From the NCBI GenBank assembly GCA_035236585.1, contig CP141130.1, forward strand, positions 74,471,944 through 74,535,943: a stretch of 64,000 nucleotides of DNA, in the 5' to 3' direction. The stretch comes from Warburgia ugandensis. Its lineage: Eukaryota; Streptophyta; Magnoliopsida; Canellales; Canellaceae. Every line of letters begins with the position of its first letter. Position 1 is the first letter of the stretch. A program made the position numbers and the translations under genes. Shown here piece after piece: positions 1 through 10,505 of this stretch. The notes beneath the pieces were generated by a model, which did not search any database, was not told where the DNA came from, and saw only the letters and a list, made by a program, of their open reading frames with translations.

Positions 1-489
1 GGTGAGGCGCATGTTCTCGGTTGAATTAACATCTCACCCGTATGTCTTCTTCTTCTTTTTTTCAAATACATATATAAAAGAAAACAAAATTTTACTTTGG
101 TGAATCATCTCATTCACAAGCCTTACCAAAACCTATAAATTAGCATAGCGGCGCAAGAAGGGCTTCTCTCGTGGTACTTAGTAGGTCATGGGTTGGAGAT
201 GTGTATGTTTTCAATATTAAAAAAATGTATTGTTTTTTTAAACTCATAAATAATTCGTACTAGGTAAAGAGAAATGCCATTTTCACGTCAAAACACATGT
301 AGCTATCTCTGCCAACATTTAAAAAAATATAATAATTGATTTTTAAATAAATCCTAAATAATTCGTACTAGGTAAAAGGAAAACGTCATTTTTATCTCAA
401 AATACATCTACCAACAAGGCACCCCTCCCGTTCGGTCACCAATGGAGGTTCCAGGTGGCATTTTCCCCTTTATTGAGAGATTTCATCTT

Positions 490-674
490 AAGGGGAGCCT
501 TGGTGCAATGGTAAAGTTATCGCAATGTGATCTTAAGGTCATGGGTCCAAGGTATTGAAATAGTCTAATGCAAAAATGCAAGGTAAGGTTGCATACTATA
601 TACCCTCTATGGTCTGCTCCTTCCCTAAACCCTTCATAGGCAAGAGCTTCGTGCATTGTGACTGCCCTTTGGGG
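490..674 (+). mobile_element. Au-type SINE
   Basis: tRNA-derived head GAGCCTTGGTGCAATGGT (A box) and GGTCATGGGTCCAA (B box), then the Au body (AAAAATGCAAGGTAAGG, ending in AGAGCTTCGTGCA and CTGCCC). It is flanked by an 11-base near-identical duplication (GATTTCATCTT / GATTTCAGCTT). It is absent from the matching position in dup1B. Confidence 0.82.
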
Positions 675-1226
675 GATTTCAGCTTGATTGATTTAGGACT
701 TAATATGTTAGTCTATACTTTGCTTCATTAAGTCTTAAATCTGCTTGAAATCTCCCAATGCCACCTTGAACCTTTGACCAAGCCTACTAAGGAAAGTAAC
801 ATTGTTTTTTTTTTTTTTTTTCTTTTCTTTCAATGGTATATATACACGCCCATGCACAATCTCAAACCTTGGCCACCCATGTGAGGGGCTTCTTATGCCA
901 TTGTGCTAGGAAGGCTTTGGTGCAAGGAGAGAGGCCTTGTTGCTTGTGACCAACTATGCTAGACTGCTTTCAGGTTTCTTAACTAGTTTTTGTGCTAAGA
1001 AATAAAAGGAAAAATGGCATGAAACCAGGCCTATTTCTCCTGGAGGCTGAGACAGCAATAGGAAGAAGAAAACGCGTTACTGGGAAATGAGCTCTCCTTT
1101 TACATGGTTAGGTAAAACCCATGCACCTTCTGCTATGTTTTCTACATTCACATGTTTAGGCAAAGCAAATTTTAATTAGTATTTAAAATTTTTAAAATAA
1201 AATTTTCATAAAGATATCTACTGTAT

Positions 1227-1408
1227 AAAAGGGCAGCCCCGTGCATGAAGCTCTCGCATATGCAAAGTCTGGGAAAGGCATGGACCACAAGGGTCCACAG
1301 TATATAGTTTTACCATGCATTTTTGCAAGAGACTATTTTCTTGCCTTAAACTCATAAACTCAAGGTAACAACACGATAATTCTACCATTGCACCAAGAAT
1401 CTCCTTCA
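1227..1408 (-). mobile_element. Au-type SINE (shared with dup1B)
   Basis: Minus-strand copy: reads GGGCAGCCCCGTGCATGAAGC at its left and CATTGCACCAAG at its right. The same insertion occurs at 42241-42420, so it predates the duplication. Confidence 0.82.
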
Positions 1409-2631
1409 ACTATATACTAAGCAAAATAGCTAGTCACCTCACTCGCTCATGTGTAGCCTCTAGAGGATTTCTCCTTTTGAGTTTTTCATAAGTTTTTTAA
1501 TTTTGATTTATTTTATTTTATCTTGCCTTATTAGTTAGATAAATGGGCCTATAGAAAATTTGCATATTTTTTTTAGTAGCATGTCCATTTCTTAACTCTC
1601 TCTTTCATCTCTAACCTTTTTTAAAATCTATTTGTAAACTCTTTTTCTATTTTGTAGGTATTTTCCCTAGAATCTCTTTATATTGTACTTTTAAAATTGA
1701 CAATCAAACTTCATCTTAATGATCAAAGTCGTCCATCTAATCTATATTAATGTAAACCAATAGATCTCTATATTAATTTAAATAAAGAAATATGAACATC
1801 GTCTTGATGATCAAAGCCATTTATTTAATGGTCTATATTAATGTAAACAAATAAATTATTATATTAATACAAAGAAATCCTAAGAGTAAAAACTTGTTCC
1901 TCAAATGGGAAACCTCTCTTAATGATCTAAATCATCTAATGATCTAAGCCATTCATTTAATTTATCTATATCAATGTTGAAAAAGAAATCTTGATAGAAA
2001 ATAAAACCACAACTTACACCCCTAAAGTTGTGTACATAACCTGGCCAAATTTTTTTTATATTTAACATAATTGTTAAGTATTTTTAAATTATTCTATCAT
2101 ATGATATACGTACATACATATATGTATGTATCTATGTATACACATACATACATACATACATATAACAAGTTAACCTCTAAATATGACTCTATCCATTTAA
2201 ATTTCATAGATGTCCTATGTTAGGCAACATTTTGAGACTCAAAAAGTGAACACAATGCAAATTTTTCTAAAAGGGGTCGACATAGTTTGTCAAAGTGAGA
2301 ATGAGGTATAATGCAGATAATGCAACTAGGTTTTCTTAATTTAATTATAATATTAAAATAATATATATTATCTTATTATTTCCACAAAAATGAGAAAAAT
2401 AAAAAACTTGGCAAAAAGTGGCCCAAGTCATGCGTACAAAATGCAAATTAACTCAAATCTCTTTGACTCAACTACTTTTTACTATAGTACAATTGATATT
2501 ATGATCTAAGGAAACAAGTCTCTAACAATCTCACTATATTATGATCTTTAGAGATAGAAAATATTCATATTCTTCACACCTTCTTAAGTAGACCATAGAT
2601 TAAAATCGGTATTCAGCAACCGATCTAGCTC

Positions 2632-3537
2632 GGCATATCCAGCCAGCTTCTTATAATTAATAACCAGTCCTATAATGGTGCTATGCATTCATTGTATCTA
2701 CTAAATCTTATATTTTATTTGAATTTTCTGCCAAACTTCACATAGGTACCTATTAGCCAATATGTCAACGTAATGAAACATAAAATAAAATAAAGCACAA
2801 ACTAAAACATGCACAATTTAACCATTATGGAAGTAGAGATGAATAAGGAATTTTAGAATTAAGAGACAAAATTTTGAAAAGTAAGAAAAGATTGCAATGA
2901 CCAAAATATAAGGACAAGCTTAAAAATAAAATAATAATTTAGATATAAATAGGTATTCAGCCAAAGAAAAATATAAAAATAAGTTACCTAAAAGATTTTC
3001 TTTCCCTAAGAAGAGATGAAAAGATGTATTCTTTTTTGAAGAGAAATTCTAGCAAAGTATAAACAAAATTAGGAAAGTAGAAGGTGGATAATCATGATGA
3101 AAGGCATAAAAGATGTTATCTAACGGACAAAAAGGGAACTTCATTCACTGAAGCGACTTCACTCGTAGCACTCTATCATCCCTTGTTTCCATAATATCAA
3201 AAAATAAAACTCCATTTATGGCTATTTACTAATATATTGTCATCTACCCAACAATTCAAATATCCAACTGGTTTCTCCTCTTTCTTTTAATAATCCAGCT
3301 GTGGTTAAGATTGGGATGGAGGACATTAATATCCTTTCTTTTAAGTTCTTATTTAATTTAAATATTACCTTGGTTAAGTGAAAATTAGAATGAGGAATTG
3401 TTTTTTATTTTTCTCTTTTTATTTTTGTATTAATGAATGCTAGGCACAATCATGCATTTCCTAGAAGCATCCTTGAAAATAGAAGGGTTTTTTTTTGTTG
3501 TTGTAAAAACTGCTATTACATTTTGGAAATTTTGTAC
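2632..3537. other. AT-rich sequence without recognisable features
   Basis: Right of dup1A. No open frame of note, no repeat I recognise and no duplicate elsewhere in the window. Confidence 0.5.
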
Positions 3538-3990
3538 AAAAGTCCAATATTTTTTTTTTAATTTTACAAATTTGCCATTAGGTTTTCATGAACTTCGCTA
3601 AATTGTCATTCTGTTAGTTTTCCATTATCCTTCTTTGTTAGTTTTTACAACAATAATACCCTTTTCTAATAGATCAACAAGCTCACAAATAGACATGTGT
3701 GCACCAAGGAGAGGCAAGGAGGCAAATTGGGTGAAGGTGGGATGCGTCAGTTTGGATAGGTCAGAAATAAGGGGATAGGACAATGTCGATAGGGTGGGGG
3801 GAGAAGGGGGCAGGGGTTGTTGGGGTTGACAAGTCGAAAAGAAGGCCTACGAAGATGGGACAAGGGTAATATTAAAATTTAGTAAAAACTCATCGAGAAA
3901 GATGATTGGAAATCTAATATAATGGCAAATTTGCAAAGTTCATGAAAACTTAATGGCATTTTTTCAAAAAAATCTAAAAATTAGAATGAT
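3538..3990. mobile_element. Small inverted-repeat (foldback) element
   Basis: The left arm (about 3545-3660) and the complement of the right arm (about 3855-3985) share GCCATTA.GTTTTCATGAAC and TTAGATTTCC/TTAGTTTTCC blocks plus TAATATTACCC/CAATAATACCC. The centre is G-rich and non-coding. The arm sequence resembles the ends of the 39026-41120 element and part of the nad9 monomers. Probably a MITE or small Mutator-like derivative; no target duplication was settled. Confidence 0.55.
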
Positions 3991-4425
3991 TGGCGTACCT
4001 GTGGATGATTGGACCTGGTGTCCTATAAACTAACTCAGCTATCAACTAATAGCGCCTCACATGTTTTCTCTTTTGTATGTCTTGTCCAACAAAGTTACAA
4101 AATAAATCTGGCTATTTGATTATTTGACAACTAAATTTTTGAAAACTGAAAATGTCATCACATCTAATAACTAAGGAGGCAGAGTTTTATTAAAATGGAT
4201 GTTGAGCAATTAGGAACTCACTTATTGCTCATGGTAGTCCGAACTTCTAGAAATGGATGGCCTACTAATGCATAGACTAAAGCCTCTAATATATTATATT
4301 AAGCTAATTATTGTTTTTATTTGACTACTAAGAATTTATTTTTCACCATATCATGTCAAAATTTTAATTATTTATATTTTACCTTATCCTATTAGATGGA
4401 GAAATGGACTCTTAAGAGATTTTCC
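3991..4425. other. Intergenic sequence, nothing recognised
   Basis: AT-rich. The stretch near 4370-4400 weakly resembles the ATTTTACCTTAT...TAGATGGA motif seen at 1510, 4820 and 42530. Confidence 0.4.
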
Positions 4426-5217
4426 TTTCTTTTTCAGTCATATGTTAACGTCTTTAGAAACTTTATATCTTTTATTTTTTAATTACCTTTTCAAAAAAAT
4501 TTAAAAAATAAATAATTAGCAAATAGGAAATTAAGATATACAAATTTTTTCCTAAAGTTCTCTCTTTAGTTGGTTCCTCACTAGTAAACAATCTTATGTT
4601 AATGATCTTAGCCATCCATCTCATCCTAATTAGAAATTCAACCTCATCTTAATAATCTATTCTTTCTATCCCCTATGTTTAGATAAGGATTAGAGTTTCT
4701 CTTTGTGCAATCTCCAAAATCAATCTGTCTAATCTCTCTTATTTATCTTCTTCTAATTTAAAATTTTCTCATATTATAACAATTATCATATAGACATTTA
4801 ATTTTTTTTTACTTATTTTATGTTTACCCTATGTTATTTGTTGGATGAATGGGTTTCAAAAATTTGCTTAATATATCCTCTCTTTTTAGCCACATGACTT
4901 GTTTATCTCAATTTCTTCAATTTCTAAATCCACCTGAATACCTTCATTAATGGTATCTGTAAAATCTCTCCCTCTCATATTTTATATGCATTTATCTTCT
5001 TCTAATTACAATCTCAACAATGATTGGATTAACAAATAATAGATTAGCTTTTTCTATATATTTTTCAAACTTTTTAATTTATTGTTGCATATGTTTGCTA
5101 AGGCATATGATGGCCGCTAAGGTGTATTCCAATAGACTATAGAAAGAGTATGCCGCGCCATTTACACCCATGCAATCAACTAGACGTCTTTCATCATTTC
5201 TTAGCTCACAAGACAAA
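4426..5217 (+). repeat. ~0.8 kb direct duplication, copy 1
   Basis: Nearly identical to 6021-6809, from TCAGTCATATGTTAACGTC to CATCATTTCTTAG..CACAAG. Non-coding. Confidence 0.88.
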
Positions 5218-5639
5218 ACCCACAACTCAGGAATGCTAAAAGGAAACAAAACTTGCATTAAAAAAACAATAAAAAGGAAAGGAAAACCATCAATTTATTC
5301 TCCTATCCTCTAAGCAAGTCAAAACCACCACCTTAGCTCCTTCAAAGCCCTTTTTTATTCTATTTCTCATATTTCTTAATCTCTTCTTTCTAACTCAAGC
5401 AAGAATGACTAGATAACAAGGTCTTCAAATCAATGGTTTAGAAGAAGTGAGCTTCATTTATATCTTAGCCCCTCATATACTTTTACAAGAAAGCTAACAA
5501 GGCCTTGTGCACAGTATCTCCTTCCTACTAAACATTTTTCATGTATTTGTCAACTTCCACGACCAAGAATTTGAAGCATCTAACAATCTTTGCAGCAATC
5601 CAACATTTGACATTCAAACCTCCACCCATGTATTCTCTG
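5218..5639. other. Intergenic sequence, nothing recognised
   Basis: No coding signal and no repeat noted between the first ~0.8 kb copy and the first G-rich array segment. Confidence 0.4.
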
Positions 5640-6018
5640 AGTAGTGTTGGGGGGTGGGGGGGGCCACCATGCAGTGGGGACTTCTAAGGGAGGCGATGAG
5701 TGGGGAGGGGGAAGGGTGGGGGTGGGGGTGGGGGTGGGGAGTGCTGGCCAAGTATCGTGCAGTGGGGTGCTGTCAGGGGAGGCAGTAAGGAGGGAATTGG
5801 ATATCAGTATCGGGGATGGGGTTATCAAAAATAGGGTTGTTGGATGTTAATAAGCCATAATATGTGCTGGAAATAGGATCTGTAGGAAGAAAAAAGGATA
5901 ATATTGTAATTTAGTAAAAAGTAACAAAAAAATGGATGAAAAATTAAATGAATGGCAAATTTGTAGAGTTTTTGAAAACTCAATGGCAAATTTGCAAAAA
6001 TGAAAAAACTTTGGGTTT
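5640..6018 (+). repeat. Partial nad9-array monomer (G-rich half)
   Basis: Carries the G-rich block, GAGGAGGGAATTGGATATC-type and TGGATGTTAATAAGCC landmarks and the GGCAAATTTGCAAA repeats of the ~1.2 kb monomer. A short GGTGGGGGT expansion lies near 5715-5740. Confidence 0.8.
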
Positions 6019-6020
6019 TT

Positions 6021-6809
6021 CTTTCTCAGTCATATGTTAACGTCTTTAGAAACTCTATATCTTTTATTTTTTAATTACCTTTTCAAAAAACTTTAAAAAA
6101 TAAATAATTAGCAAATAGGAAATTAAGATATACAAATTTTTTCCTAAAGTTCTCTCTTTAGTTGGTTCCTCACTAGTAAACAATCTTATGTTAATGATCT
6201 TAGCCATCCATCTCATCCTAATTGGAAATTCAACCTCATCTTAATAATCTATTCTTTCCATCCCCTATGTTTAGATAAGGAATAGAATTTCTATCTATGC
6301 AATCTCCAAAATCAATCTGTCTAATCTCTCTTATTTATCTTCTTCTAATTTTAATTTTTCTCATATTATAACAATTATCATATAGACATTTTAAATTTTT
6401 TACTTATTTTATTTTTACCCTATGTTATTTGTTGGATGAATGGGTTTCAAAAATTTGTTTGATATATTCTCTCTTTTTAGCCACATGACATATTTATCTC
6501 AATTTCTTCAATTTCTAAATCCACTTGAATACCTTCATTAATGGCATCTATAAAATCTCTCCCTCTCATATTTCATATGCATTTATCTTCTTCTAATTAT
6601 AATCTCAACAATGATTGGATTAACAAATAATAGATTAGCTTTTTCTCTATATTTTTCAAAATTTTTAATTTATTGTTGCATATGTTTGCTAAGGCATATG
6701 ATAGCTGGCTAATGTGTATTCCAATAGACTATAGAAAGAGTATGCCGCGCCATTTACACCCATGCAATCAACTAGACATCTGTCATCATTTCTTAGGTCA
6801 CAAGACAAA
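6021..6809 (+). repeat. ~0.8 kb direct duplication, copy 2
   Basis: Second copy. It is wedged between the G-rich half of a nad9 monomer (ending about 6018) and a 3' scrap of nad9 (from 6812), so it appears to have replaced the middle of that monomer. Confidence 0.88.
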
Positions 6810-6811
6810 GA

Positions 6812-6873
6812 TTTGTCTGATATTTCTTCCATAAATCATCTAAATCTATGTCGTATATCAACAAATCATGAGT
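6812..6873 (+). pseudogene. nad9: nad9 3' scrap
   Basis: About 60 bases matching only the end of the other copies (GATATTTCTTCCATAAATCATC to CAAATCATGAG). It lies directly after the second ~0.8 kb duplicate. Confidence 0.7.
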
Positions 6874-6910
6874 TTTTAGCTACATTTTCAACTTTTTGAA
6901 AGTTGAAAAG

Positions 6911-8079
6911 GGTGGGGGTGGGGAGCGCTGGCCGAGTACCATGCAGTGGGTTGCTGTTAGGGGAGGCGGTGAGGAGGGAATTGGATATCAGTGTGGGGGA
7001 TGGGGTTGTCGAAAACAGGGTTGTTGGATGTTAATAAGCTAGAATATGTGCCGAAAATAGGGACTGTCAGAAGAAAAAAGGGTAATATTGTAATTTAATA
7101 AAAATAACAAAAAAAATGGATGAAAAATTAAAGGAATGGCAAATTTGTAGAGTTTTTGAAAACTCAATGGAAAATTAGCAAAAAAAAAAAAACATTGGAT
7201 TTTCTTGCAAAAATGCCATAAAGTGATGGCAAATCTTAAAAAAAAAAACCCTAAAAAAATCACCTAGAAGGAAAATTTGGGCATCCTTTTATATTAGGAA
7301 CTCATTAGATTTTAGGAATATTTGGATTGGGAGAAAAGACTGAAAAGGGTGGATTATTGACCCATGTGGGACCCATCTTTTTATTTCATTTTTCTTAGTT
7401 TAATGAAAAGAATGTCCCTTATGGGCAATATTTTGAGTTGGGACTTCCTAATTTTTAGCAAAAAAGTAATCAAATACAGAAGTTTATAGTTCAAGTGGGA
7501 TTGCTATTTTTTTATTTTATTATTTTCCATATCTAGGAGTTTTTCAAATTCCTACGATAAAGAAGTAATGATAAAATATTTATCATTATTTCAAACTTTA
7601 AAAAGAATGGCATGCCCTATAGGGACATTTTGGTCTCAAAAGGAGAGAGTGGGTATTTGACAAAAATACCCTCAAATGAAGGGCTAGAAGAAAGAAATTG
7701 GGGGTAAATACTTTAGCATCCAAGCTCTCAATCATAACTGTTGCTTCTTCCTTTCTAGGCCGCACTATTGATATTCTTAAATTTCATACTTATACACGAT
7801 TCAGGTTTCGAGGAGTTGATTGTTCCTTTCGAAAATGAAGATTTGAAGTGGTCCATAATTTAACGAGTACTCGGTATAACTTACACATTAGTATACAAAC
7901 CACTGCAGACGAAGTCACATGAATATTTTCGGTAGTTATTCCATTTCCATTAGCTGGTTGGTGGGAGCAAGAAGTATGGGATATGTCTGATATTTCTTCC
8001 ATAAATCATCTAAATCTACGTTGTATATCAACAAATCATGGTTTTTAGCTACATTTCCAACTTTTTGAAAGCTGAAAAG
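6911..8079 (+). repeat. nad9-array monomer 1
   Basis: ~1.17 kb head-to-tail unit. Order: G-rich block with GGGGAGCGCTGG; TGTAATTT.A.TAAAAATAAC; GGCAAATTTG repeats; ATTGACCCATGTGGGACCC; GGGACATTTTGGTCTC; CTTCTTCC.TTCTAGGCC; then the nad9 fragment and an ACTTTTTGAAAGCTGAAAAG tail. Confidence 0.88.
7768..8042 (+). pseudogene. nad9: Mitochondrial nad9 fragment, nuclear copy 1
   Basis: Encodes a decayed stretch of NADH dehydrogenase subunit 9 (complex I, mitochondrial matrix arm), a mitochondrial gene in most plants. Recognisable in order: FHTYTRF, GVDYSFRK, RFEVVHNL, QTTADEV, WWEQEVWDM, DISSINHLNLRR, ISTNHG; compare functional NAD9 GVDYPSRKQRFEVVYNLLS and WWEREVWDMFGVS. A stop replaces the codon before RFEVV. 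About four codons (VLIDIC region) are missing in every copy. It lacks both ends of the gene, so it cannot make a subunit. Confidence 0.9.
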
Positions 8080-9292
8080 GGTAGGGGCGGGGAGCGCTGG
8101 CCGAGTATCGTGTAGTGGGTTGCTGTCAAGGGAGGTGGTGAGGAGGGAATTGGATATTGGTGCGGGGGGTGAGGCTGTCAGAAACAGGGTTGCTGGATGT
8201 TAGTAAGCCAGAATATGTGCTGAAAATAGGGACTGTTGGAAGAAAAAAGGGTAATATTGTAATTTAGTAAAAAAATAACAGAAAAATGGATGAAAAATTA
8301 AAGGAATGGAAAATTTGCAAAGTTTTTAAAAACTCAATGGCAAATTTGCAAAAATGAAAAAACTTTGAGTTTTCTTACAAAAATGCCATAAAGTAATGAC
8401 AAATCAACAAACCCCCCTCCCCAACCAAAAAAGAAAAAAAAACACCTATAAGGAAAATTTGGGCATCCTTTTATATTGGGAACTCATTAGATTTTAGGAA
8501 TATTTGGATTAGGAGAAAAGACTGAAAAGGGTGGGATTATTGACCCACGTGGGACCCATGTCTTTTTATTTTATTTTTCTTAGTTTATGACAAGAATGTC
8601 CCTTCTGGGCATGATTTTGAGTTGAGCCTTCTTAATTTTTAGCAAAAAGGAATCAAATAGAGAAGTTTATAGTTCAAGTGGGCTTATTATTTCCTTATTT
8701 CATTATTTTCCAAAACTAGGAGTTTAGGTTTTCTCAAATTCCTACGACAAAGAAGTAATGACAAAATGTTTATTGTTATTTCAAACTTTAAAAAGAATGG
8801 CATGCCTTATAGGGACATTTTGATCTCAAAAAGAGAGAGTGGTATTTGAAAAAATACCCCTCAAATGAAGGGCTAGAAGAATGAAACGATGTTAAATAGA
8901 AGAAAGAAATTGGGGGTAGATAGTTTAGCATCCAAGGTCCCCATCATAACTGTTGCTTTTTCCCTTCTAGGCCCCACTGTTGATATTCTTAAATTTCATA
9001 CGTATACACGGGTTCAAGTTTCGAGGAGTTGATTATTCCTTTCGAAAATGAAGATTTGAATGGTCCATAATTTACCGAGTACTCGGTATAACTTACGGAT
9101 TAGTATACAAACCACTACAGACAAAGTCACATGAATATTTTCGGTAGTAAGTCCATTTCCATCAGCCGGCTGGTGGGAGCAAGAAGTATGGGATATGTCT
9201 GATATTTCTTCCATAAATCATTTGAATCTATGTTGTATATTAACAAATCATGAGTTTTTAGTTACATTTCCAACTTTTTGAAAGCTGAAAAG
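8080..9292 (+). repeat. nad9-array monomer 2
   Basis: ~1.21 kb unit with the same internal order as monomer 1, joined to it head-to-tail. Confidence 0.88.
8979..9254 (+). pseudogene. nad9: nad9 fragment, nuclear copy 2
   Basis: Same endpoints as copy 1. It keeps CCGGCTGGTGGGAGCAAG (AGWWEQ). One base is lost in the GAAGTGG stretch, breaking the frame. Confidence 0.9.
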
Positions 9293-10492
9293 GGTGGGGG
9301 CGAGGAGCGCCAACCGAGTACCGTGTAGTGGCGTGCTATCAGGGGAGGCGTTGAGTAGGGAATTGGATATCGATGCAGGGGATGGGGCTATCGGAAACAG
9401 GGTTGTTGGATTTTAATAAGCTAGATTATATGCCAAAAATGGGGATTGTAAGAAGAAAAAAGAGTAATATTGTAATTTAATAAATAAAAAAACAAAAAAA
9501 AGGATGAAAAATTAAAGGAATGGCAAATTTGCAAAGTTTTTGAAAACTCAATGGCAAATTTGCAACAAAAAAAAAAACTTTGGGTTTTCTTGTAGAAATA
9601 CCATAAAGTAATGGCAAATCTAAAAAAAAACCCCAAAAAAACACACCAAGAAGGAAAATTTGGGCATCCATTTATATTGGGAACTCGTTAGATTTTAGGA
9701 ATATTTGGATTAGGAGAAAAGACTGAAAAGGGTGGGATTATTGACCCAAGTGGGACCCATGTTTTTTATTTCATTTTTCTTAGTTTAATGAAAAGGATGT
9801 CCCTTCTGGGCATGATTTTGGGTTGATAATTTTTAGCAAAAAAGGAATCAAATAGAGAAGTTTATAGTTCAAGTGGGTTTATTATTTCCTTATTTTATTA
9901 TTTTCCAGAACTAAGAGTTTAGGTTTTCTCAAATTCCTACGACAAAGAAGTAATGACAAAATATTTATCGTTATTTCAAACTTTAAAAATAATGGCATGC
10001 CCTATAGGGACATTTTGGTCCAAAAAAGAGAGAGTGGGGTATTTGACAAAAATACCCCTAAATGAAGGGTTAGAAGAATGAAATGATGTTAAATAAAAGA
10101 AAGAAATTGGGGGTAAATAGTTTAGCATCCAAGCTCTCCATCATAACTGTTGCTTCTTCCCTTCTAGGTCCCATTATTGATATTTTTAAATTTCATACCT
10201 CCACATGGGTTCAAATTTCAAGGAGTTGATTATTCCTTTCAAAAATGAAGATTTGAAGTGGTCCATAATCTACCGAGTACTCTGTATAACTTACGCATTA
10301 GTATACAAATCACTGCAGACGAAGTCACATGAATATTTTCTGTAGTCAATCCATTTCCATTAGCCAGTTGGTGGGAGCAAGAAGTATGGGATATGTTTGA
10401 TATTTTTTTTCCATAAATCATCTGAATCTATGTCATATATCAACAAATCATGAGTTTTTAGCTACATTTCTAACTTTTTGAAAGCAAAAAAG
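9293..10492 (+). repeat. nad9-array monomer 3
   Basis: ~1.20 kb unit ending at the start of the G-rich block into which the two-LTR element (10506) is inserted. Confidence 0.88.
10176..10455 (+). pseudogene. nad9: nad9 fragment, nuclear copy 3
   Basis: Same endpoints. A T-run extension near 10403-10410 and an extra A in the FRK region disturb the frame. Confidence 0.9.
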
Positions 10493-10505
10493 GGTGGGGG
10501 CAGGG

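Larger units (their letters stand above)
135..2631 (+). repeat. Segmental duplication dup1, copy A
   Basis: Diverged copy of 41112-42561 plus 46178-47218. Shared landmarks include AAATTAGCATA at the left, AATAATTCGTACTAGGTAAAG, a minus-strand Au SINE, the LINE target site and GATCTAGCTCGG at the right. It carries a private Au SINE at 490-674 and lacks the LINE. No gene is seen in it. 1640-2000 has about three diverged ~100-base units with TTAATGATC and CTATATTAATGTAAA. Confidence 0.88.

Noticed and set aside
490-580. tRNA gene
   Set aside because: The A and B boxes belong to an Au SINE head; no cloverleaf acceptor stem pairs, and the Au body follows.
5644-5850. G-rich open frames on both strands
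   Set aside because: Glycine- and proline-rich translation of a GGTGGGGGT expansion inside an array monomer.
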